Shown here piece by piece: positions 1 through 10,310 of a stretch of DNA of 64,000 nt (position 1 is its first letter; each line of letters begins with the position of its first letter). This stretch comes from Vibrio artabrorum. GTDB lineage: Bacteria > Pseudomonadota > Gammaproteobacteria > Enterobacterales > Vibrionaceae. Under the pieces are notes generated by a model that searched no databases, was not told where the DNA came from, and saw only the letters and a list, made by a program, of their open reading frames with translations. Location: NCBI RefSeq assembly GCF_024347295.1, contig NZ_AP025458.1, forward strand, positions 2,108,001-2,172,000. Reading direction: 5' to 3'. The translations under genes were made by a program, and so were the position numbers.

Positions 1-278
1 GTTTGTTGAACCGAAACAGAGTTATCTGGGCGTAATTTTGAGGCAATAGACCATAGAGTTTCAGACCCACGAGTAGGGCCATAGAAACGAGAAGGTTCAC
101 TCACGCGATTCAAGGCACTAAACTGCGATGCTCTTTGAACAGGTTCTGAAAATGTAGGCGCTGATTGTATCTGGCCATTAGGCCCTACAACTCGAATGGA
201 ATCTGCACGAACAACGGAAATCTGAGTCGCAATGATAACGGCAAAAGGCATTAACCATGGCTTAAAAATTTGAAACAT
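1..278 (-). CDS. fimV: FimV/HubP family polar protein, N-terminal fragment
   Basis: Only the first 92 codons are in the window; the gene runs off the left edge. The translation starts MFQIFKPWLMPFAVIIATQI, a signal peptide ending near residue 25 (VVRA), and then has a short FimV-type LysM-like stretch, SETLWSIASKLRPDNSVSVQ. That stretch is typical of the periplasmic N-terminus of FimV, called HubP in Vibrio, where it anchors polar landmark functions (chromosome origin, flagellum and chemotaxis placement). It follows asd on the same strand, the usual place for fimV in Vibrio, but a terminator separates the two. The identification rests on this short N-terminus and on synteny, as the large acidic cytoplasmic part is not visible. 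Confidence 0.8.
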   Translation of the reverse strand, partial: MFQIFKPWLMPFAVIIATQISVVRADSIRVVGPNGQIQSAPTFSEPVQRASQFSALNRVSEPSRFYGPTRGSETLWSIASKLRPDNSVSVQQ

Positions 279-437
279 AAAAGGCTCAGCTAGGTGCTTA
301 AATTCGGATAAAGTGATGAACTATTAAATATATCGGATAAATGACGTAAAACTATAGAGATGAAAACAAAAAATGTGTTGCAGAGACAATATTCGCAGCA
401 ATTTCACATAATTTAATGAATGATATTTTTAATCGAT

Positions 438-470
438 TAAAAAAGCCTCACTAATGAGTGAGGCTTATTT
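438..470 (-). terminator. Rho-independent terminator after asd
   Basis: AGCCTCAC/GTGAGGCT stem (about 444-465) with a 6-nt loop, followed on the minus strand by a run of six T. It lies just past the asd stop codon and before fimV. Confidence 0.85.
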
Positions 471-486
471 CTCTATTCAGCGAAGC

Positions 487-1500
487 TTAGAAGTAATCGC
501 GAATCAAAACTTCAGCGATTTGAACTGCGTTTGTCGCTGCGCCTTTACGAACGTTATCAGCAACCACCCACATATTTACCCCGCTGTGATGGCTGATGTC
601 GTTACGAATACGACCCACCATCACGTGGTCTTTACCACCTGCATCACGAACTTGAGTGGGGAAGTCTAAAGCTTGGAAAACTTCAACACCTTCCGTGTTC
701 TCTAAAAGCTGAATCACTTGCTCTGCAGCAATTGGCGCGCGAGTTTCAATGTGTAGAGATTCAGCGTGACCGTAAAACACTGGAACACGAACACAAGTCG
801 GGTTCACTGTAATTGACGAATCAGCAAAGATTTTTTGAGTTTCCCAAACCATCTTCATCTCTTCACGTGTGTAGCCGTTCTCTGTAAATTCATCGATTTG
901 AGGAATACAGTTGAACGCGATCTGCTGTGAAAATGCTGACTTGTCAGCTGGCATACCGTTAAGAAGCTTAGCCGTTTGACCCGCTAGCTCATCGATACCG
1001 GGCTTACCTGCACCAGACACCGATTGGTAAGTTGAAACGTTAATACGCTCAAGACCCACTTCATCGTGGATAGGTTTCAGTGCGACGACCATCTGAATCG
1101 TAGAACAATTAGGGTTTGCGATGATGTTACGGTTACGGAATTCAGCTATCGCTTCAGGGTTCACTTCTGGCACCACCAGAGGAACATCGTACTCATAACG
1201 GAAACATGATGTGTTATCGATAACAACCACACCTTCATCCGCAGCGATTGGCGCCCAACGCTCTGAAAGTTCGCTACCTGCAGAGAAAAATGCAATATGT
1301 ACTTGAGACCAGTCGAAGTCTTCTACGTTTTGTACTTGTATTGTTTTGCCGTTAAAACGGGAAGTTTTGCCTTCACTACGTTCACTTGCTAGTAAGTGCA
1401 TTTCACCGACAGGGAATTTACGCTCTTTAAGTACTTCAAGAATGGTCTCACCAACCGCACCAGTCGCACCTAAAATAGCAATATTAAATTCTTGGCTCAT
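487..1500 (-). CDS. asd: Aspartate-semialdehyde dehydrogenase
   Basis: 337 residues, the normal length. It makes aspartate semialdehyde from aspartyl phosphate with NADPH, the branch point to lysine/diaminopimelate, threonine and methionine. The N-terminal nucleotide loop is GATGAVGE (residues 11-18). The catalytic cysteine is C132 in NPNCSTIQ. The short Gram-negative E. coli-type Asd is longer, and this sequence is the shorter Asd class that Vibrio also carries. It lies 12 bp after pdxB on the same strand, so the two are probably cotranscribed, and a terminator follows it. I see no lysine riboswitch upstream because pdxB abuts. Confidence 0.95.
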   Translation of the reverse strand: MSQEFNIAILGATGAVGETILEVLKERKFPVGEMHLLASERSEGKTSRFNGKTIQVQNVEDFDWSQVHIAFFSAGSELSERWAPIAADEGVVVIDNTSCFRYEYDVPLVVPEVNPEAIAEFRNRNIIANPNCSTIQMVVALKPIHDEVGLERINVSTYQSVSGAGKPGIDELAGQTAKLLNGMPADKSAFSQQIAFNCIPQIDEFTENGYTREEMKMVWETQKIFADSSITVNPTCVRVPVFYGHAESLHIETRAPIAAEQVIQLLENTEGVEVFQALDFPTQVRDAGGKDHVMVGRIRNDISHHSGVNMWVVADNVRKGAATNAVQIAEVLIRDYF

Positions 1501-1512
1501 TGTTTCTCTCTT

Positions 1513-2646
1513 TTATAAAGTTGGCTTTACCATAAAACCGAGTTTAGATAACGGCGTTAAATGACAAGATTCATCGCCCGTTAACTCGACTGCACTGTAC
1601 TCTCTTCGGTCCCAATATTCTTTACGCATCTTGTCAAAAGACCCTGGCGTAGCAATATTGCGACGGAATACCGCGTCGTCTTTGCGCACATCATAGATCA
1701 ACTGAGTCAAATTGTGCAGTGTTGCTTCATCCCAAGCTCTATCTAATTTCATCTGAGGTATCGGGGCTGTCGGCAATAAGTCACTTGCATAAGCACGCTG
1801 TTCAGTACCTAAAAACTCACAATAACTGTTGAAGATCATCGTGGTACCGCGCGCTTTACCCTCCAAACCGTAGCCCGCTACGTGAGGGGTTGCAAAAGCA
1901 AGCAGTGGAAGCAGTTCCATGTCGACTTCCGGTTCAAATTCAAACACATCAAGAACCGCAGTAAAACCGTCGGCTTTTTGCAAGCGAGTTTTTAGCGCTT
2001 GGTTATCGACCACAGGACCGCGAGCGGCATTGATCAGGATTTGGTCAGCACGTAAGTTGTTCAGCACTTGCTCATTGATTAAGTGATGCGTTGGGAACTC
2101 ACCCGTTTTCGTGATGGGTGTATGCAATGTAATAACGTCTGATTGCTCAAGCAGAGTCTCTAGCTCAGTAAACTCGCGAGTATCACCCTCTTGCTGTTTT
2201 AGAGGATCGTTCAACAGTACTTTAATACCAATGCCTGCCAAGCATTTCGCTAAGTAACTGCCGACTTGACCACAGCCGATAATACCGATCGTTTTGTCGA
2301 AAACAGAGAAGCCTTGTTGTTGAGCCAGCACCATCATCGCACTGAACACATACTCCGCGACCCCTACCTTGTTACAGCCCGGTGCTGCGGTAAAGAAAAT
2401 GCCACGCTCTTTCATCAATTCTTGGTCAACGTGATCCATACCAGCCGTCGCAGTACCGACAAACTTCAATTTATTGGCTTTGCTGATCAATGACTCGTTT
2501 ACTTTAGTAACAGAGCGAATCATCAAAGCGTCTACGTCAACGAGGTCGTCAGCCGTTAATGTGCGACCAGGCTTCATTGTCACTTCCCCTAGCTGGCTAA
2601 AAAGCGCTTCAGCGTAAGGCATATTTTCGTCGATTAAGATTTTCAT
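1513..2646 (-). CDS. pdxB: Erythronate-4-phosphate dehydrogenase
   Basis: 377 residues from the ATG that gives [20 protein letters not shown], matching the family's start; the open frame extends 47 codons upstream but that part has no PdxB character. The enzyme oxidises 4-phosphoerythronate in the DXP-dependent pyridoxal phosphate pathway. It is a D-2-hydroxyacid dehydrogenase: the NAD-binding glycine motif GCGQVG is at residues 124-129, followed by the conserved LDVFEFEP region, and the PdxB-specific C-terminal dimerisation segment is present. It probably forms an operon with asd downstream. Upstream lies fabB, ended by its own terminator. Confidence 0.95.
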   Translation of the reverse strand: MKILIDENMPYAEALFSQLGEVTMKPGRTLTADDLVDVDALMIRSVTKVNESLISKANKLKFVGTATAGMDHVDQELMKERGIFFTAAPGCNKVGVAEYVFSAMMVLAQQQGFSVFDKTIGIIGCGQVGSYLAKCLAGIGIKVLLNDPLKQQEGDTREFTELETLLEQSDVITLHTPITKTGEFPTHHLINEQVLNNLRADQILINAARGPVVDNQALKTRLQKADGFTAVLDVFEFEPEVDMELLPLLAFATPHVAGYGLEGKARGTTMIFNSYCEFLGTEQRAYASDLLPTAPIPQMKLDRAWDEATLHNLTQLIYDVRKDDAVFRRNIATPGSFDKMRKEYWDRREYSAVELTGDESCHLTPLSKLGFMVKPTL

Positions 2647-2825
2647 TTGGCGAGTACTTTTGTTGGGGTCTGTCGACCTAAATGTGAATTGAAACGATTG
2701 TGCAAAATTCCACACACGGTGTCGAGTCGCAATTGGAATACATGATAAATAAGGGCGATATTGGCAGTTATGACACCATAATGCCAAATGGAGTCAGCAC
2801 TGAAGATCGTACAGCTCAGAAATGA

Positions 2826-2857
2826 AAAATGCCCGATTGAATAAACAACCGGGCAAA
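2826..2857 (-). terminator. Rho-independent terminator after fabB
   Basis: On the minus strand TGCCCGGTTG pairs with CAATCGGGCA across a 6-nt loop, followed by TTTTTC. It would also form the 3' end of the candidate FarS sRNA. Confidence 0.85.
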
Positions 2858-2930
2858 TATCCAGAACAAAAGGATCCTATCTCGCTCTCCAGGAGACAGA
2901 GTCTTGCGTCTGTTCAACCCGTACTAACCA
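2827..2930 (-). ncRNA. farS: Candidate FarS sRNA from the fabB 3' UTR
   Basis: The roughly 160 nt between the fabB stop and its terminator contain no ORF. They include a CTCTGTCTCCTGGAGAG-type hairpin and end in a strong Rho-independent terminator. In Vibrio cholerae the fabB 3' UTR is processed by RNase E into FarS, an Hfq-dependent sRNA that represses fadE mRNAs and is under FadR control through the fabB promoter. The identification rests on position and structure. The processed 5' end is not visible, so the upper boundary here is a guess. Confidence 0.5.
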
Positions 2931-2985
2931 AAGTCAGTCCGGGTCAAGCTCTGGAAACCTTTCAATTTCTATACCTAAGCTTCGA

Positions 2986-4197
2986 TTAGCCTTGGTATTT
3001 TTTGATAACCAGTGTTGCGTTCGTGCCACCGAAACCAAAGCTGTTAGACATCACAGTCGTTAACTCTTGCTCACGAGTTTCCGTTACGATGTCTAGGCCT
3101 GCGCCTGCTTCGTCTAGGTTTGCAACGTTAATGCTTGGAGCGATGAAGCCGTTATCGAGCATTAGCGTTGAGTAAATTGCTTCGTGTACGCCAGCGGCAC
3201 CTAGAGCGTGACCGGTCATCGCTTTAGTTGCAGAAATAGCAGGGCTGTTGCCACCAAAGACTTCTTGGATTGCGCCAAGTTCTTTCACGTCGCCCACTGG
3301 TGTTGAAGTGCCGTGAGTATTCACGTAGTCAACGCTGTCAACGTTCTGCATTGCCATCTTCATACAACGAACCGCGCCTTCACCAGAAGGAGCAACCATG
3401 TCGTAGCCATCTGAAGTTGCACCGTAGCCTACGATTTCGCCGTAGATTTTTGCACCACGAGCAACAGCGTGTTCAAGTTCTTCGATAACGAGCATGCCGC
3501 CGCCACCAGAGATAACGAAACCGTCACGATCGGCATCGTAAGTACGAGAAGCCTGTTCTGGTGTGTCGTTGTACTTAGTAGAAAGTGCGCCCATTGCGTC
3601 GAACATCATCGTCAGAGACCAATCCAGTTCTTCACCGCCACCAGCGAATACAACGTCTTGCTTACCTAATTGGATAAGCTCCATTGCGTGACCAATACAG
3701 TGTGCAGATGTCGCACAGGCAGAGCTCATTGAGTAGTTCACACCACGGATTTTGAAAGGCGTTGCTAGACAAGCCGAAACCGTAGAAGCCATTGTACGTG
3801 GCACCATGTATGGGCCAACGCGCTTCACGCCTTTCTCACGAATAATGTCTACCGCGTTAACTTGGTTTAGAGATGAAGCACCACCTGAACCCGCAACGAT
3901 ACCCGTACGGTCATTAGAGACTTGATCTTCCGTTAAACCTGAATCAGCAATAGCTTGTTCCATCGAAAGGTATGCGAATGCCGCTGCATCACCCATAAAA
4001 CGCATTTTTTTGCGATCAATATGGTCAGCAGGGTTCATTTTTAGGTTACCCCAAACTTGAGAGCGCAAGCCTTGTTCCTTGAACTGCTCTGAAGCGGTAA
4101 TACCAGATTTACCCTCTTTCAGTGATGCTAAAACTTCTTCGACGTTGTTACCGATACTTGAAACAATACCCATACCGGTGATTACGACTCGTTTCAT
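2986..4197 (-). CDS. fabB: Beta-ketoacyl-ACP synthase I
   Basis: 403 residues, the usual KAS I length. It condenses malonyl-ACP with acyl-ACP and is needed for elongating unsaturated fatty acids. The catalytic triad is visible: C161 in [10 protein letters not shown]295 in [11 protein letters not shown] and H330 in [11 protein letters not shown]. The GFGGTNA motif is near the C-terminus. It is monocistronic, with its own terminator and long 3' UTR. A FadR-like half site lies upstream (see 4250-4268). It is divergent from mnmC, as in other Vibrio and enterics. Confidence 0.96.
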   Translation of the reverse strand: MKRVVITGMGIVSSIGNNVEEVLASLKEGKSGITASEQFKEQGLRSQVWGNLKMNPADHIDRKKMRFMGDAAAFAYLSMEQAIADSGLTEDQVSNDRTGIVAGSGGASSLNQVNAVDIIREKGVKRVGPYMVPRTMASTVSACLATPFKIRGVNYSMSSACATSAHCIGHAMELIQLGKQDVVFAGGGEELDWSLTMMFDAMGALSTKYNDTPEQASRTYDADRDGFVISGGGGMLVIEELEHAVARGAKIYGEIVGYGATSDGYDMVAPSGEGAVRCMKMAMQNVDSVDYVNTHGTSTPVGDVKELGAIQEVFGGNSPAISATKAMTGHALGAAGVHEAIYSTLMLDNGFIAPSINVANLDEAGAGLDIVTETREQELTTVMSNSFGFGGTNATLVIKKYQG

Positions 4198-4249
4198 GTG
4201 ACATTCCTATAATTCTAAATTCAGCTAGATAATAACTAAGAAGCTTAAC

Positions 4250-4268
4250 AAAAGTGGTCAGCTTTCCC
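4250..4268 (-). promoter_or_regulatory. Possible FadR operator upstream of fabB
   Basis: About 55 bp upstream of the fabB start lies AAGTGGTCAG, which matches 9 of 10 positions of the left half of the FadR consensus (AACTGGTCNG), but the right half is poorly conserved. FadR activates fabB in E. coli and Vibrio. This is inference from half a site. Confidence 0.3.
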
Positions 4269-4325
4269 AGAAATTCGTACAATCTCTATCAACATATCGC
4301 TTCAAATCACAAAATGATAGATTTT

Positions 4326-6404
4326 ATGACCTCAATTACGAATGCAGAACTGGAATGGAATGAGTCTGGCACGCCAGTCTCAGACCAATTTGACGATGTT
4401 TACTTCTCCAATGTTAATGGTTTAGAAGAAACTCGCTACGTCTTTTTAAAGCAAAACCACCTTCCAGAGCGTTGGCTTGAGCACAACCACCGTCGTTTTG
4501 TGATAGCGGAGACCGGCTTTGGCACTGGTCTTAACTTTCTTGCAGTCTGGCAGTGGTTCGATACTTTCCTCAAGGATAACCCTCAAGCGATGACCAAAGA
4601 GTTACATTTCATCAGTTTTGAAAAATATCCTTTAAATAAAGAAGATCTCATCAAAGCCCACCAATCATGGCCAGAATTAGCGCAATACGCAGAACAACTG
4701 CAACAACACTACCCTATTGCTCTGCCTGAGTGTCACCGCATTGTACTGGGTGACGGGGCTATCACGCTTGATTTATGGTTTGGTGATATTAAAGATTGCA
4801 TGCCTAACGTACCAACCCCACGTAAAGGTTTGGTTGATGCTTGGTTCTTAGACGGTTTTGCACCAAGTAAAAACCCTGAGATGTGGAACCAAAACCTATT
4901 CAACGGCATGGCCAAGCTCGCGAAACAAGATTGCAGTTGCGCCACCTTCACCGCAGCTGGCTTTGTTCGCCGCGGTTTAATCGAAGCTGGCTTTGCCATG
5001 AAAAAGGTCAAGGGCTTTGGCACTAAGCGAGAGATGATTGCCGGCCGACTTGGCGAGAAGCACCCGCACACCAACATCAAACCTTGGTATGGCTTATCAG
5101 AGCACTGTGACTCGCAAGACATCGCCATTATCGGTGGTGGTATCGCCAGTGCTGCGCTTGCAAAAGCCTTAAGCCACCGAGGTAAGAACATCACCCTTTA
5201 CTGTGAACACCCACAAGCTGCAGGTAATGCCTCTGGTAATAACCAAGGCGCGATTTATCCGCTATTGAGCGAAGCAACATCGAACGTCTCTCGCATATTT
5301 GGCCCAGGGCTGCTGTTTGCTCGTCAGTTCATCAATCAAGCTGCGCAAGCTATTGAATTCGATCATAACTGGTGTGGTGTGAACATTTTGATGTGGGATG
5401 AGGGTTCGACTAAGAAGCTCAATCGTATGTTGGAAGGCAATTTCCACACCGACTTGATTCAGCGTTTATCACCAGAGCAAGCCAACGAAAAGGTTGGCTT
5501 ACCGGTCGACAAAGAGAGTGTTTACTTTCCGCTGGGTGGGTGGTTAAGCCCGCTTCAACTGACTCAAGGTCTTATTGGCAAGTTAGAACAGACCAATAAA
5601 GTAAGCACACACTATCAGCACCAAGTCACAGAGTTAAAGTGGCTCGAAACTGAACAGCAATGGCAACTAACCATTGATACGCCACAAGGTGAAATTCAAA
5701 CTCAGCACGACCAAGTCGTGGTTGCGAATGGGCACAAGTTCACCCAATTTGAACAAACTCGCGCCGTTCCTTTGACGCCCGTTAAAGGGCAAGTGAGCCA
5801 TATCCCAACCACGGAAAATCTCAGTAAACTAAAAACTGTGTTGTGTTTTGATGGTTATTTAACGCCGCAGAATCCAAATAACGGCCACCACTGCATTGGT
5901 GCGAACTACGACAAAACCAATATCGACCAAGAATTTGATATTGATGTTCAACAGCACAATGGTGAGCGCCTTCAAACCTCATTGCCGGACCAAGCATGGA
6001 CACAAGATGTCGATACCAGTGGCAACTTATCGCGCCAAGGTATCCGAAGTGTAAGCCGTGACCACCTTCCGTTTGTCGGAAACGTCGGTGACTTTGAAGC
6101 CATTAAGGAGCAGTACCAAGATCTCCACAACTTCAACCCGCAGCGTGACTCGGTTGAGGATGTTGAAACGGTCACTAGCTTCCCTAACCTTTATTGCTTT
6201 ATCGGGCTAGGCTCACGTGGCTTAAGCTCTACGCCATTATTGGCAGAAGTATTAGCATCACAAATCTGTGGCGATCCGCTTCCTTTACCTGTTGATGTGC
6301 TTGAGGCGATTCACCCAAGTCGTATGTGGGTACGCAGACTGCGAAAAGGAAAAGCATTAACGGCTGGATGGGTTGCTGACAAGCACTCTAAATCCAACCC
6401 GTAG
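4326..6404 (+). CDS. mnmC: Bifunctional tRNA mnm5s2U34 biosynthesis protein MnmC
   Basis: 692 residues from the ATG giving [20 protein letters not shown], which aligns with the E. coli start; GTG 4254 and ATG 4314 are possible upstream starts but add no family sequence. Two enzymes are fused. The N-terminal SAM-dependent methyltransferase (about 1-245) contains [19 protein letters not shown] and [11 protein letters not shown]. The C-terminal FAD-dependent oxidoreductase begins at about residue 266 with the dinucleotide-binding motif [17 protein letters not shown]. Together they convert cmnm5(s2)U34 to nm5 and then mnm5 in tRNA wobble positions. It is divergent from fabB and followed by a strong terminator. 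No truncation is apparent. Confidence 0.95.
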   Translation: MTSITNAELEWNESGTPVSDQFDDVYFSNVNGLEETRYVFLKQNHLPERWLEHNHRRFVIAETGFGTGLNFLAVWQWFDTFLKDNPQAMTKELHFISFEKYPLNKEDLIKAHQSWPELAQYAEQLQQHYPIALPECHRIVLGDGAITLDLWFGDIKDCMPNVPTPRKGLVDAWFLDGFAPSKNPEMWNQNLFNGMAKLAKQDCSCATFTAAGFVRRGLIEAGFAMKKVKGFGTKREMIAGRLGEKHPHTNIKPWYGLSEHCDSQDIAIIGGGIASAALAKALSHRGKNITLYCEHPQAAGNASGNNQGAIYPLLSEATSNVSRIFGPGLLFARQFINQAAQAIEFDHNWCGVNILMWDEGSTKKLNRMLEGNFHTDLIQRLSPEQANEKVGLPVDKESVYFPLGGWLSPLQLTQGLIGKLEQTNKVSTHYQHQVTELKWLETEQQWQLTIDTPQGEIQTQHDQVVVANGHKFTQFEQTRAVPLTPVKGQVSHIPTTENLSKLKTVLCFDGYLTPQNPNNGHHCIGANYDKTNIDQEFDIDVQQHNGERLQTSLPDQAWTQDVDTSGNLSRQGIRSVSRDHLPFVGNVGDFEAIKEQYQDLHNFNPQRDSVEDVETVTSFPNLYCFIGLGSRGLSSTPLLAEVLASQICGDPLPLPVDVLEAIHPSRMWVRRLRKGKALTAGWVADKHSKSNP

Positions 6405-6443
6405 TTTCTAGTTCAGCGATTCTGGCCTCTGAAACTAAAAGCT

Positions 6444-6481
6444 AAAAAGCCCGAGCGACGTTATGTCCCTCGGGCTTTTTG
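6444..6481. terminator. Bidirectional terminator between mnmC and the FMN reductase gene
   Basis: AAAAAGCCCGAG pairs with CTCGGGCTTTTT over a 13-nt loop, with T-runs readable on both strands. The flanking genes converge here. Confidence 0.9.
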
Positions 6482-6524
6482 TTGTTCGTATTGTTCTAAA
6501 CGGATGCGCTAAAAGAAGCAATGC

Positions 6525-7046
6525 TTAAAGCTTAGCAACCGCATCTTTAATTTGTCGAGCGATCGCTTCGTTACTGATAGAACCAGACGTAAAATCAAAG
6601 TTATCGTAGAAGCTTGGCACGGAAACTGACGCTTGCACATTGCCACCAAAATAAGGGGCAGAACCGGTTGCTGTACCCAGTACCGTTTGTGCGCCGCCCG
6701 GGCCGGGTGAAGTCGCGAGATAAACCGCAGGCTTTTCGCCAAACACTGAACGCTCAATGCGTGTCGCCCAATCAAATAAGTTTTTGTACGCTGCTGGGTA
6801 GTGACCATTGTGTTCAGCGAACGAGATAACAAACGCGTCAGCTTCGGCTAAGTCACTCAAGAATGCTTGAGCACCTTCCGCTTGACCAATCTCTTTTTCA
6901 ATATCTTCACTGAACATCGGGACATTATAATCGTTGATGTCTAGAACTTTAACGTCAGCACCTTCAATCAAGTTTGCTGCGTAAGTTGCGAGTGTTTTGT
7001 TGATTGAGGTAGAACTTGTGCTTGCGCCAAATGCGATAACTTTCAT
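6525..7046 (-). CDS. NAD(P)H-dependent FMN reductase family protein
   Basis: 173 residues, flavodoxin-like fold. The FMN phosphate loop GASTSSTSINK is at residues 8-18. The flavin-contact segment SFAEHNGHYPAAYKNLFDW is near residues 75-93 and SPGPGGAQ follows at about 113. Such enzymes reduce flavins or quinones with NAD(P)H; the substrate cannot be told from sequence. It follows yfcL by about 120 bp on the same strand, so it may be a separate unit. It converges with mnmC on a shared terminator. Confidence 0.8.
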   Translation of the reverse strand: MKVIAFGASTSSTSINKTLATYAANLIEGADVKVLDINDYNVPMFSEDIEKEIGQAEGAQAFLSDLAEADAFVISFAEHNGHYPAAYKNLFDWATRIERSVFGEKPAVYLATSPGPGGAQTVLGTATGSAPYFGGNVQASVSVPSFYDNFDFTSGSISNEAIARQIKDAVAKL

Positions 7047-7167
7047 GATGTAACCTTTTCAGTAATTCCGTTAAGTAGAATTAGAATAACGTCGTCAGAA
7101 AATAGCACCATCACAATTAATGAACGGACTCATTCAAAAATTTCGAACGAGTCTCAATACATCAAGA

Positions 7168-7431
7168 TTAAGCTTGGTTTTGTAGCTCAACCCAAAGGTC
7201 ATTAACGATCGTGCGGTCTGCTGGCGTTAATTCCGTGCGAGCATCATCTAGGCTTTTTTCAATGCGAGCTTTTACTTCTGCCACATCCTCAATGCCTTCT
7301 TCTTCACATGAAGCCACAGAAAGAGAAATATGACCACGCAAGTAACCACCAGCAAACAGCTCGTCATCGGATGCGTTTTCGATGCGAGCATCAATTACTT
7401 CGAGGAGTTTTTCTTCAAATTCGATAATCAT
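7168..7431 (-). CDS. yfcL: YfcL family protein
   Basis: 87 residues, matching the short YfcL family: the segment ASDDELFAGGYLRGHISLSV is the conserved core, and an acidic helical C-terminus ends ...LWVELQNQA. No biochemical function is known for the family. The start codon lies 9 bp after the epmC stop, so the two genes are almost certainly cotranscribed. The same yfcL-epmC neighbourhood near aroC exists in E. coli, which supports the assignment. Confidence 0.88.
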   Translation of the reverse strand: MIIEFEEKLLEVIDARIENASDDELFAGGYLRGHISLSVASCEEEGIEDVAEVKARIEKSLDDARTELTPADRTIVNDLWVELQNQA

Positions 7432-7440
7432 AATCTTCTC

Positions 7441-7971
7441 TTACTTCACTATAAATTGGCTAGCACATAAAGGTTCGACATTGTAGAAGCGACGTAATGC
7501 TTCAGAGAGCATTTTGACACGAGGTGGAAGCCCAACTTCCAATATACTCATGACTTCACTATGCACTTTATTCATAAAAGCCAAACGGTCTGGCTCAAAA
7601 TCGCCGTGTAGATTGTCACAGCTAACATTAAAAGGAAAGCCTGCGCTCATCGCAATGATCCATTCATACGCTTGTGGGCGAATTTCCACTTTTTCAAACT
7701 CAGCTTGAACCGTCTCAGTGCGACCATCAGGTTCATACCAATAACCGAAATCTTCTAATAAACGACGTTCAGGACCAGCAACACACCAGTGTGCTATTTC
7801 ATGCAACGCAGAGGCGTAGAACCCACGCGCAAAAATAATTCTGTGATGTGGAATCTCATCATTGGCAGGCAAATAAATTGGCTCATCTGCGCCTAGCTCC
7901 AATTTAGTATTAAAGCTGTCATAAAAAGTTTGATTAAAAATATCGATAATGTCTGAATATTGGTGAGTCAT
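7441..7971 (-). CDS. epmC: Elongation factor P hydroxylase
   Basis: 176 residues from the ATG giving MTHQYSDIIDIFNQ, which matches the family's N-terminus; the frame stays open for 67 codons upstream but that part looks non-coding. EpmC (YfcM) hydroxylates the beta-lysyl-modified lysine of EF-P. The non-haem iron site is visible as ALHEIAHW, with H57, E58 and H61, and the FGYWYEPDGRT segment follows at about 75. It is first in a two-gene unit with yfcL, divergent from the TRIC-type channel gene. The epmA/epmB/efp partners are not in this window. Confidence 0.9.
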   Translation of the reverse strand: MTHQYSDIIDIFNQTFYDSFNTKLELGADEPIYLPANDEIPHHRIIFARGFYASALHEIAHWCVAGPERRLLEDFGYWYEPDGRTETVQAEFEKVEIRPQAYEWIIAMSAGFPFNVSCDNLHGDFEPDRLAFMNKVHSEVMSILEVGLPPRVKMLSEALRRFYNVEPLCASQFIVK

Positions 7972-8272
7972 AAAACGTGCTTGAAATGAAATAAACAGGT
8001 GTATTTTGCGTTGTTTTCTCAACTTGGTAAAGCCCCTATCAAGCGTAATGCTGTCAACACAAGCATTATCTACTATTGCACCGCAGTCCCTCTCTGCGAT
8101 AGGCAATCTCAAGTTACTCAAATGGATTACTTCAACTAATCTGAAACCTTGATTCAGGGTACAAATATTCATTCGTCAACAAGCATTTTTACTACTACAC
8201 TCGCGCTTCATTTTTATATCCCTAAGGCCTATAACACTGCAATGTATAGACCTAAATTATAGAGCTACAGCA

Positions 8273-8896
8273 ATGCTACTAAGTGTTTTGTATATCATTG
8301 GCATCACGGCAGAAGCCATGACCGGTGCTCTCAGTGCCGGCAAACAAAAAATGGATTGGTTTGGTGTAATGCTGGTTGCCAGTGCAACAGCAATCGGCGG
8401 TGGTACAGTGCGAGATATCTTACTCGGCCATTACCCTTTAGGTTGGGTTGAAAACCCACAGTATCTGGCGATCACCTGTATCGCTGGCGTTATCACAACC
8501 GGGCTCGCCAAATGGGTACTCAAGCTAAAAGGCTTATTCATTCGTTTGGATGCGTTGGGGCTTATCGTGTTCAGCATCATTGGTACTAAAGTGGCGATGA
8601 CCATGGGTCTGCACCCAATGATCTGCATGGTGTCTGCGCTAGTCACGGGTGTCTTTGGTGGTTTGTTGCGCGACCTTATCTGTCGTCAAACACCATTAGT
8701 GTTGCACGAAGAGCTGTATGCCTCTGTCGCACTTGTCGCTTCAGGTTTATACCTAGGTTTACTTGAACTGGGCATTAACGACGTAACCGCGACGACTGTT
8801 ACACTCGTGGTGGGTTACTTGCTACGCATGGCGGCCGTACGGTTCAAGTGGCGCTTACCTTCATTCCAGCTTGATCCTGAAAGCTCTGTGCATTAA
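8273..8896 (+). CDS. TRIC-type (UPF0126) membrane channel protein
   Basis: 207 residues with about seven hydrophobic segments. The protein is an internal duplication: two equivalent glycine-rich loops, IGGGTVRDILLGHYP (about 42-56) and FGGLLRDLICRQTPLVL (about 127-143), mark the two halves. This is the hallmark of the UPF0126/YicG family of prokaryotic trimeric intracellular cation (TRIC) channels, which conduct monovalent cations. The physiological role in bacteria is not settled. It is monocistronic, convergent with aroC on a shared terminator. Confidence 0.85.
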   Translation: MLLSVLYIIGITAEAMTGALSAGKQKMDWFGVMLVASATAIGGGTVRDILLGHYPLGWVENPQYLAITCIAGVITTGLAKWVLKLKGLFIRLDALGLIVFSIIGTKVAMTMGLHPMICMVSALVTGVFGGLLRDLICRQTPLVLHEELYASVALVASGLYLGLLELGINDVTATTVTLVVGYLLRMAAVRFKWRLPSFQLDPESSVH

Positions 8897-8920
8897 TTAG
8901 ATAAAGCGTTCACTAGAAAA

Positions 8921-8957
8921 CAAAAAGGGTTGCTCCAACAGGAAGCAACCCTTTTTC
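8921..8957. terminator. Bidirectional terminator between the TRIC gene and aroC
   Basis: AAAAAGGGTTGCT pairs perfectly with AGCAACCCTTTTT over a 9-nt loop. The flanking genes converge. Confidence 0.92.
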
Positions 8958-8970
8958 ATTTACTCAATCG

Positions 8971-10056
8971 CTAAATTTGAGGTGTATTGGTCGTTACGCC
9001 ATGGTTTTGACCACGATGACGTAGCAAGTGATCAAGCAATACAATCGCTAACATCGCTTCTGCGATCGGTACCGCACGGATACCCACACATGGGTCATGA
9101 CGACCTTTCGTGATTAACTGCGTTGCTTCACCGTCTTTAGTGATCGTGTCACCAGGAACGGTAATGCTTGATGTGGGTTTAAGCGCAATGCTTGCCACAA
9201 TATCTTGGCCAGTAGAAATACCACCTAAGATACCGCCAGCGTGGTTGCTGCTGAAACCTTCTGGAGTTAATGGGTCACGGTGTTCACTACCGCGTTGATT
9301 AACGACATCAAAGCCATCACCAATCTCAACACCTTTTACCGCATTGATGCTCATTAGAGCGTGCGCGATATCTGCATCTAGACGATCAAAGATTGGCTCA
9401 CCAAGGCCTACAGGCACTTTAGTCGCCACCACTTGAATCTTCGCACCGATCGAGTTGCCTTCTTTTAGCAAGTCGCGAATCAGTTGGTCAAATTCTGGTA
9501 CTTTGTCGGCATCTGGGCAGAAGAAAGCGTTGTTTTCAATCTCGTTCCAATCCACTTTATCAATGGAGATATCACCCATTTGAGAAAGGTAAGCTTGGAT
9601 TTCAACACCAAATTCTTGTTTTAGGTATTTCTTCGCAATTGCCCCTGCCGCTACACGCATTGCAGTTTCACGAGCAGAAGAACGACCACCACCACGGTAA
9701 TCACGCACACCGTACTTTTGATGGTAGGTATAGTCAGCGTGTCCAGGGCGGAACTTGTCTTTTATTTCGGAATAGTCTTTAGAGCGTTGGTCTGTATTTT
9801 CAATCAATAGACCAATAGAAGTGCCCGTAGTTTGGCCTTCAAATACACCTGATAAGATTTTCACTTCATCCGCTTCACGGCGAGCCGTTGTATAACGTGA
9901 GGTACCTGGGCGACGACGATCCAAATCTCTCTGAAGGTCTGCTTCGGTAATGTCTAATCCTGGTGGGCACCCGTCTACGATACATCCTAGTGCGATACCG
10001 TGACTTTCTCCGAACGTGGTCACGCGGAAATGTTGTCCGATACTGTTTCCTGCCAT
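8971..10056 (-). CDS. aroC: Chorismate synthase
   Basis: 361 residues, full length. It catalyses the last step of the shikimate pathway, turning EPSP into chorismate with reduced FMN. Family motifs are present: [18 protein letters not shown] near residue 17, [11 protein letters not shown] at about 47, the [20 protein letters not shown] block near 100-120 followed by [11 protein letters not shown], and a C-terminal [17 protein letters not shown]. It lies in the same neighbourhood as yfcL-epmC, as in E. coli, but here is transcribed separately and converges with the TRIC gene. Confidence 0.97.
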   Translation of the reverse strand: MAGNSIGQHFRVTTFGESHGIALGCIVDGCPPGLDITEADLQRDLDRRRPGTSRYTTARREADEVKILSGVFEGQTTGTSIGLLIENTDQRSKDYSEIKDKFRPGHADYTYHQKYGVRDYRGGGRSSARETAMRVAAGAIAKKYLKQEFGVEIQAYLSQMGDISIDKVDWNEIENNAFFCPDADKVPEFDQLIRDLLKEGNSIGAKIQVVATKVPVGLGEPIFDRLDADIAHALMSINAVKGVEIGDGFDVVNQRGSEHRDPLTPEGFSSNHAGGILGGISTGQDIVASIALKPTSSITVPGDTITKDGEATQLITKGRHDPCVGIRAVPIAEAMLAIVLLDHLLRHRGQNHGVTTNTPQI

Positions 10057-10265
10057 TACTTCCTCTAAATCAGCTATAAACCGACTGGCTAATAACTTTA
10101 CTTGTCTATTCTTCGTAAATTCATAGTCGCTTTATTACTAAATGATGTAAACCCCAAAAAACGAACAATTTTAATTTTCTGTTCGATGAACCCAACGAAA
10201 TAAACAAAACAACAAAGGAAAATGACTCGCGCGTCAAAAGACCGGTTTTTATGGTAGGTAAAATG

Positions 10266-10301
10266 CAAAAAACCCGACAACTCGGAAAGTTATCGGGTTT
10301 C
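10266..10301 (-). terminator. Terminator downstream of tRNA-Arg
   Basis: On the minus strand AACCCGATAACT pairs with AGTTGTCGGGTT (one T-G pair), followed by a T-run. It lies about 10 bp past the tRNA 3' end. Confidence 0.85.
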
Positions 10302-10310
10302 TTTAAATAA

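Noticed and set aside
1501..1512. Lysine riboswitch for asd
   Set aside because: The asd start lies 12 bp after pdxB, so there is no space for a leader RNA.
2647..2787. Upstream extension of pdxB by 47 codons
   Set aside because: The family starts at [10 protein letters not shown]; the extension has no ribosome site or similarity.
7972..8172. In-frame extension of epmC upstream
   Set aside because: Not similar to the family, whose start fits ATG 7971; it is more likely the leader of the divergent pair.
10098..10280. 60-codon minus-strand ORF before the tRNA terminator
   Set aside because: No ribosome site or recognisable sequence; it runs into the tRNA terminator region.
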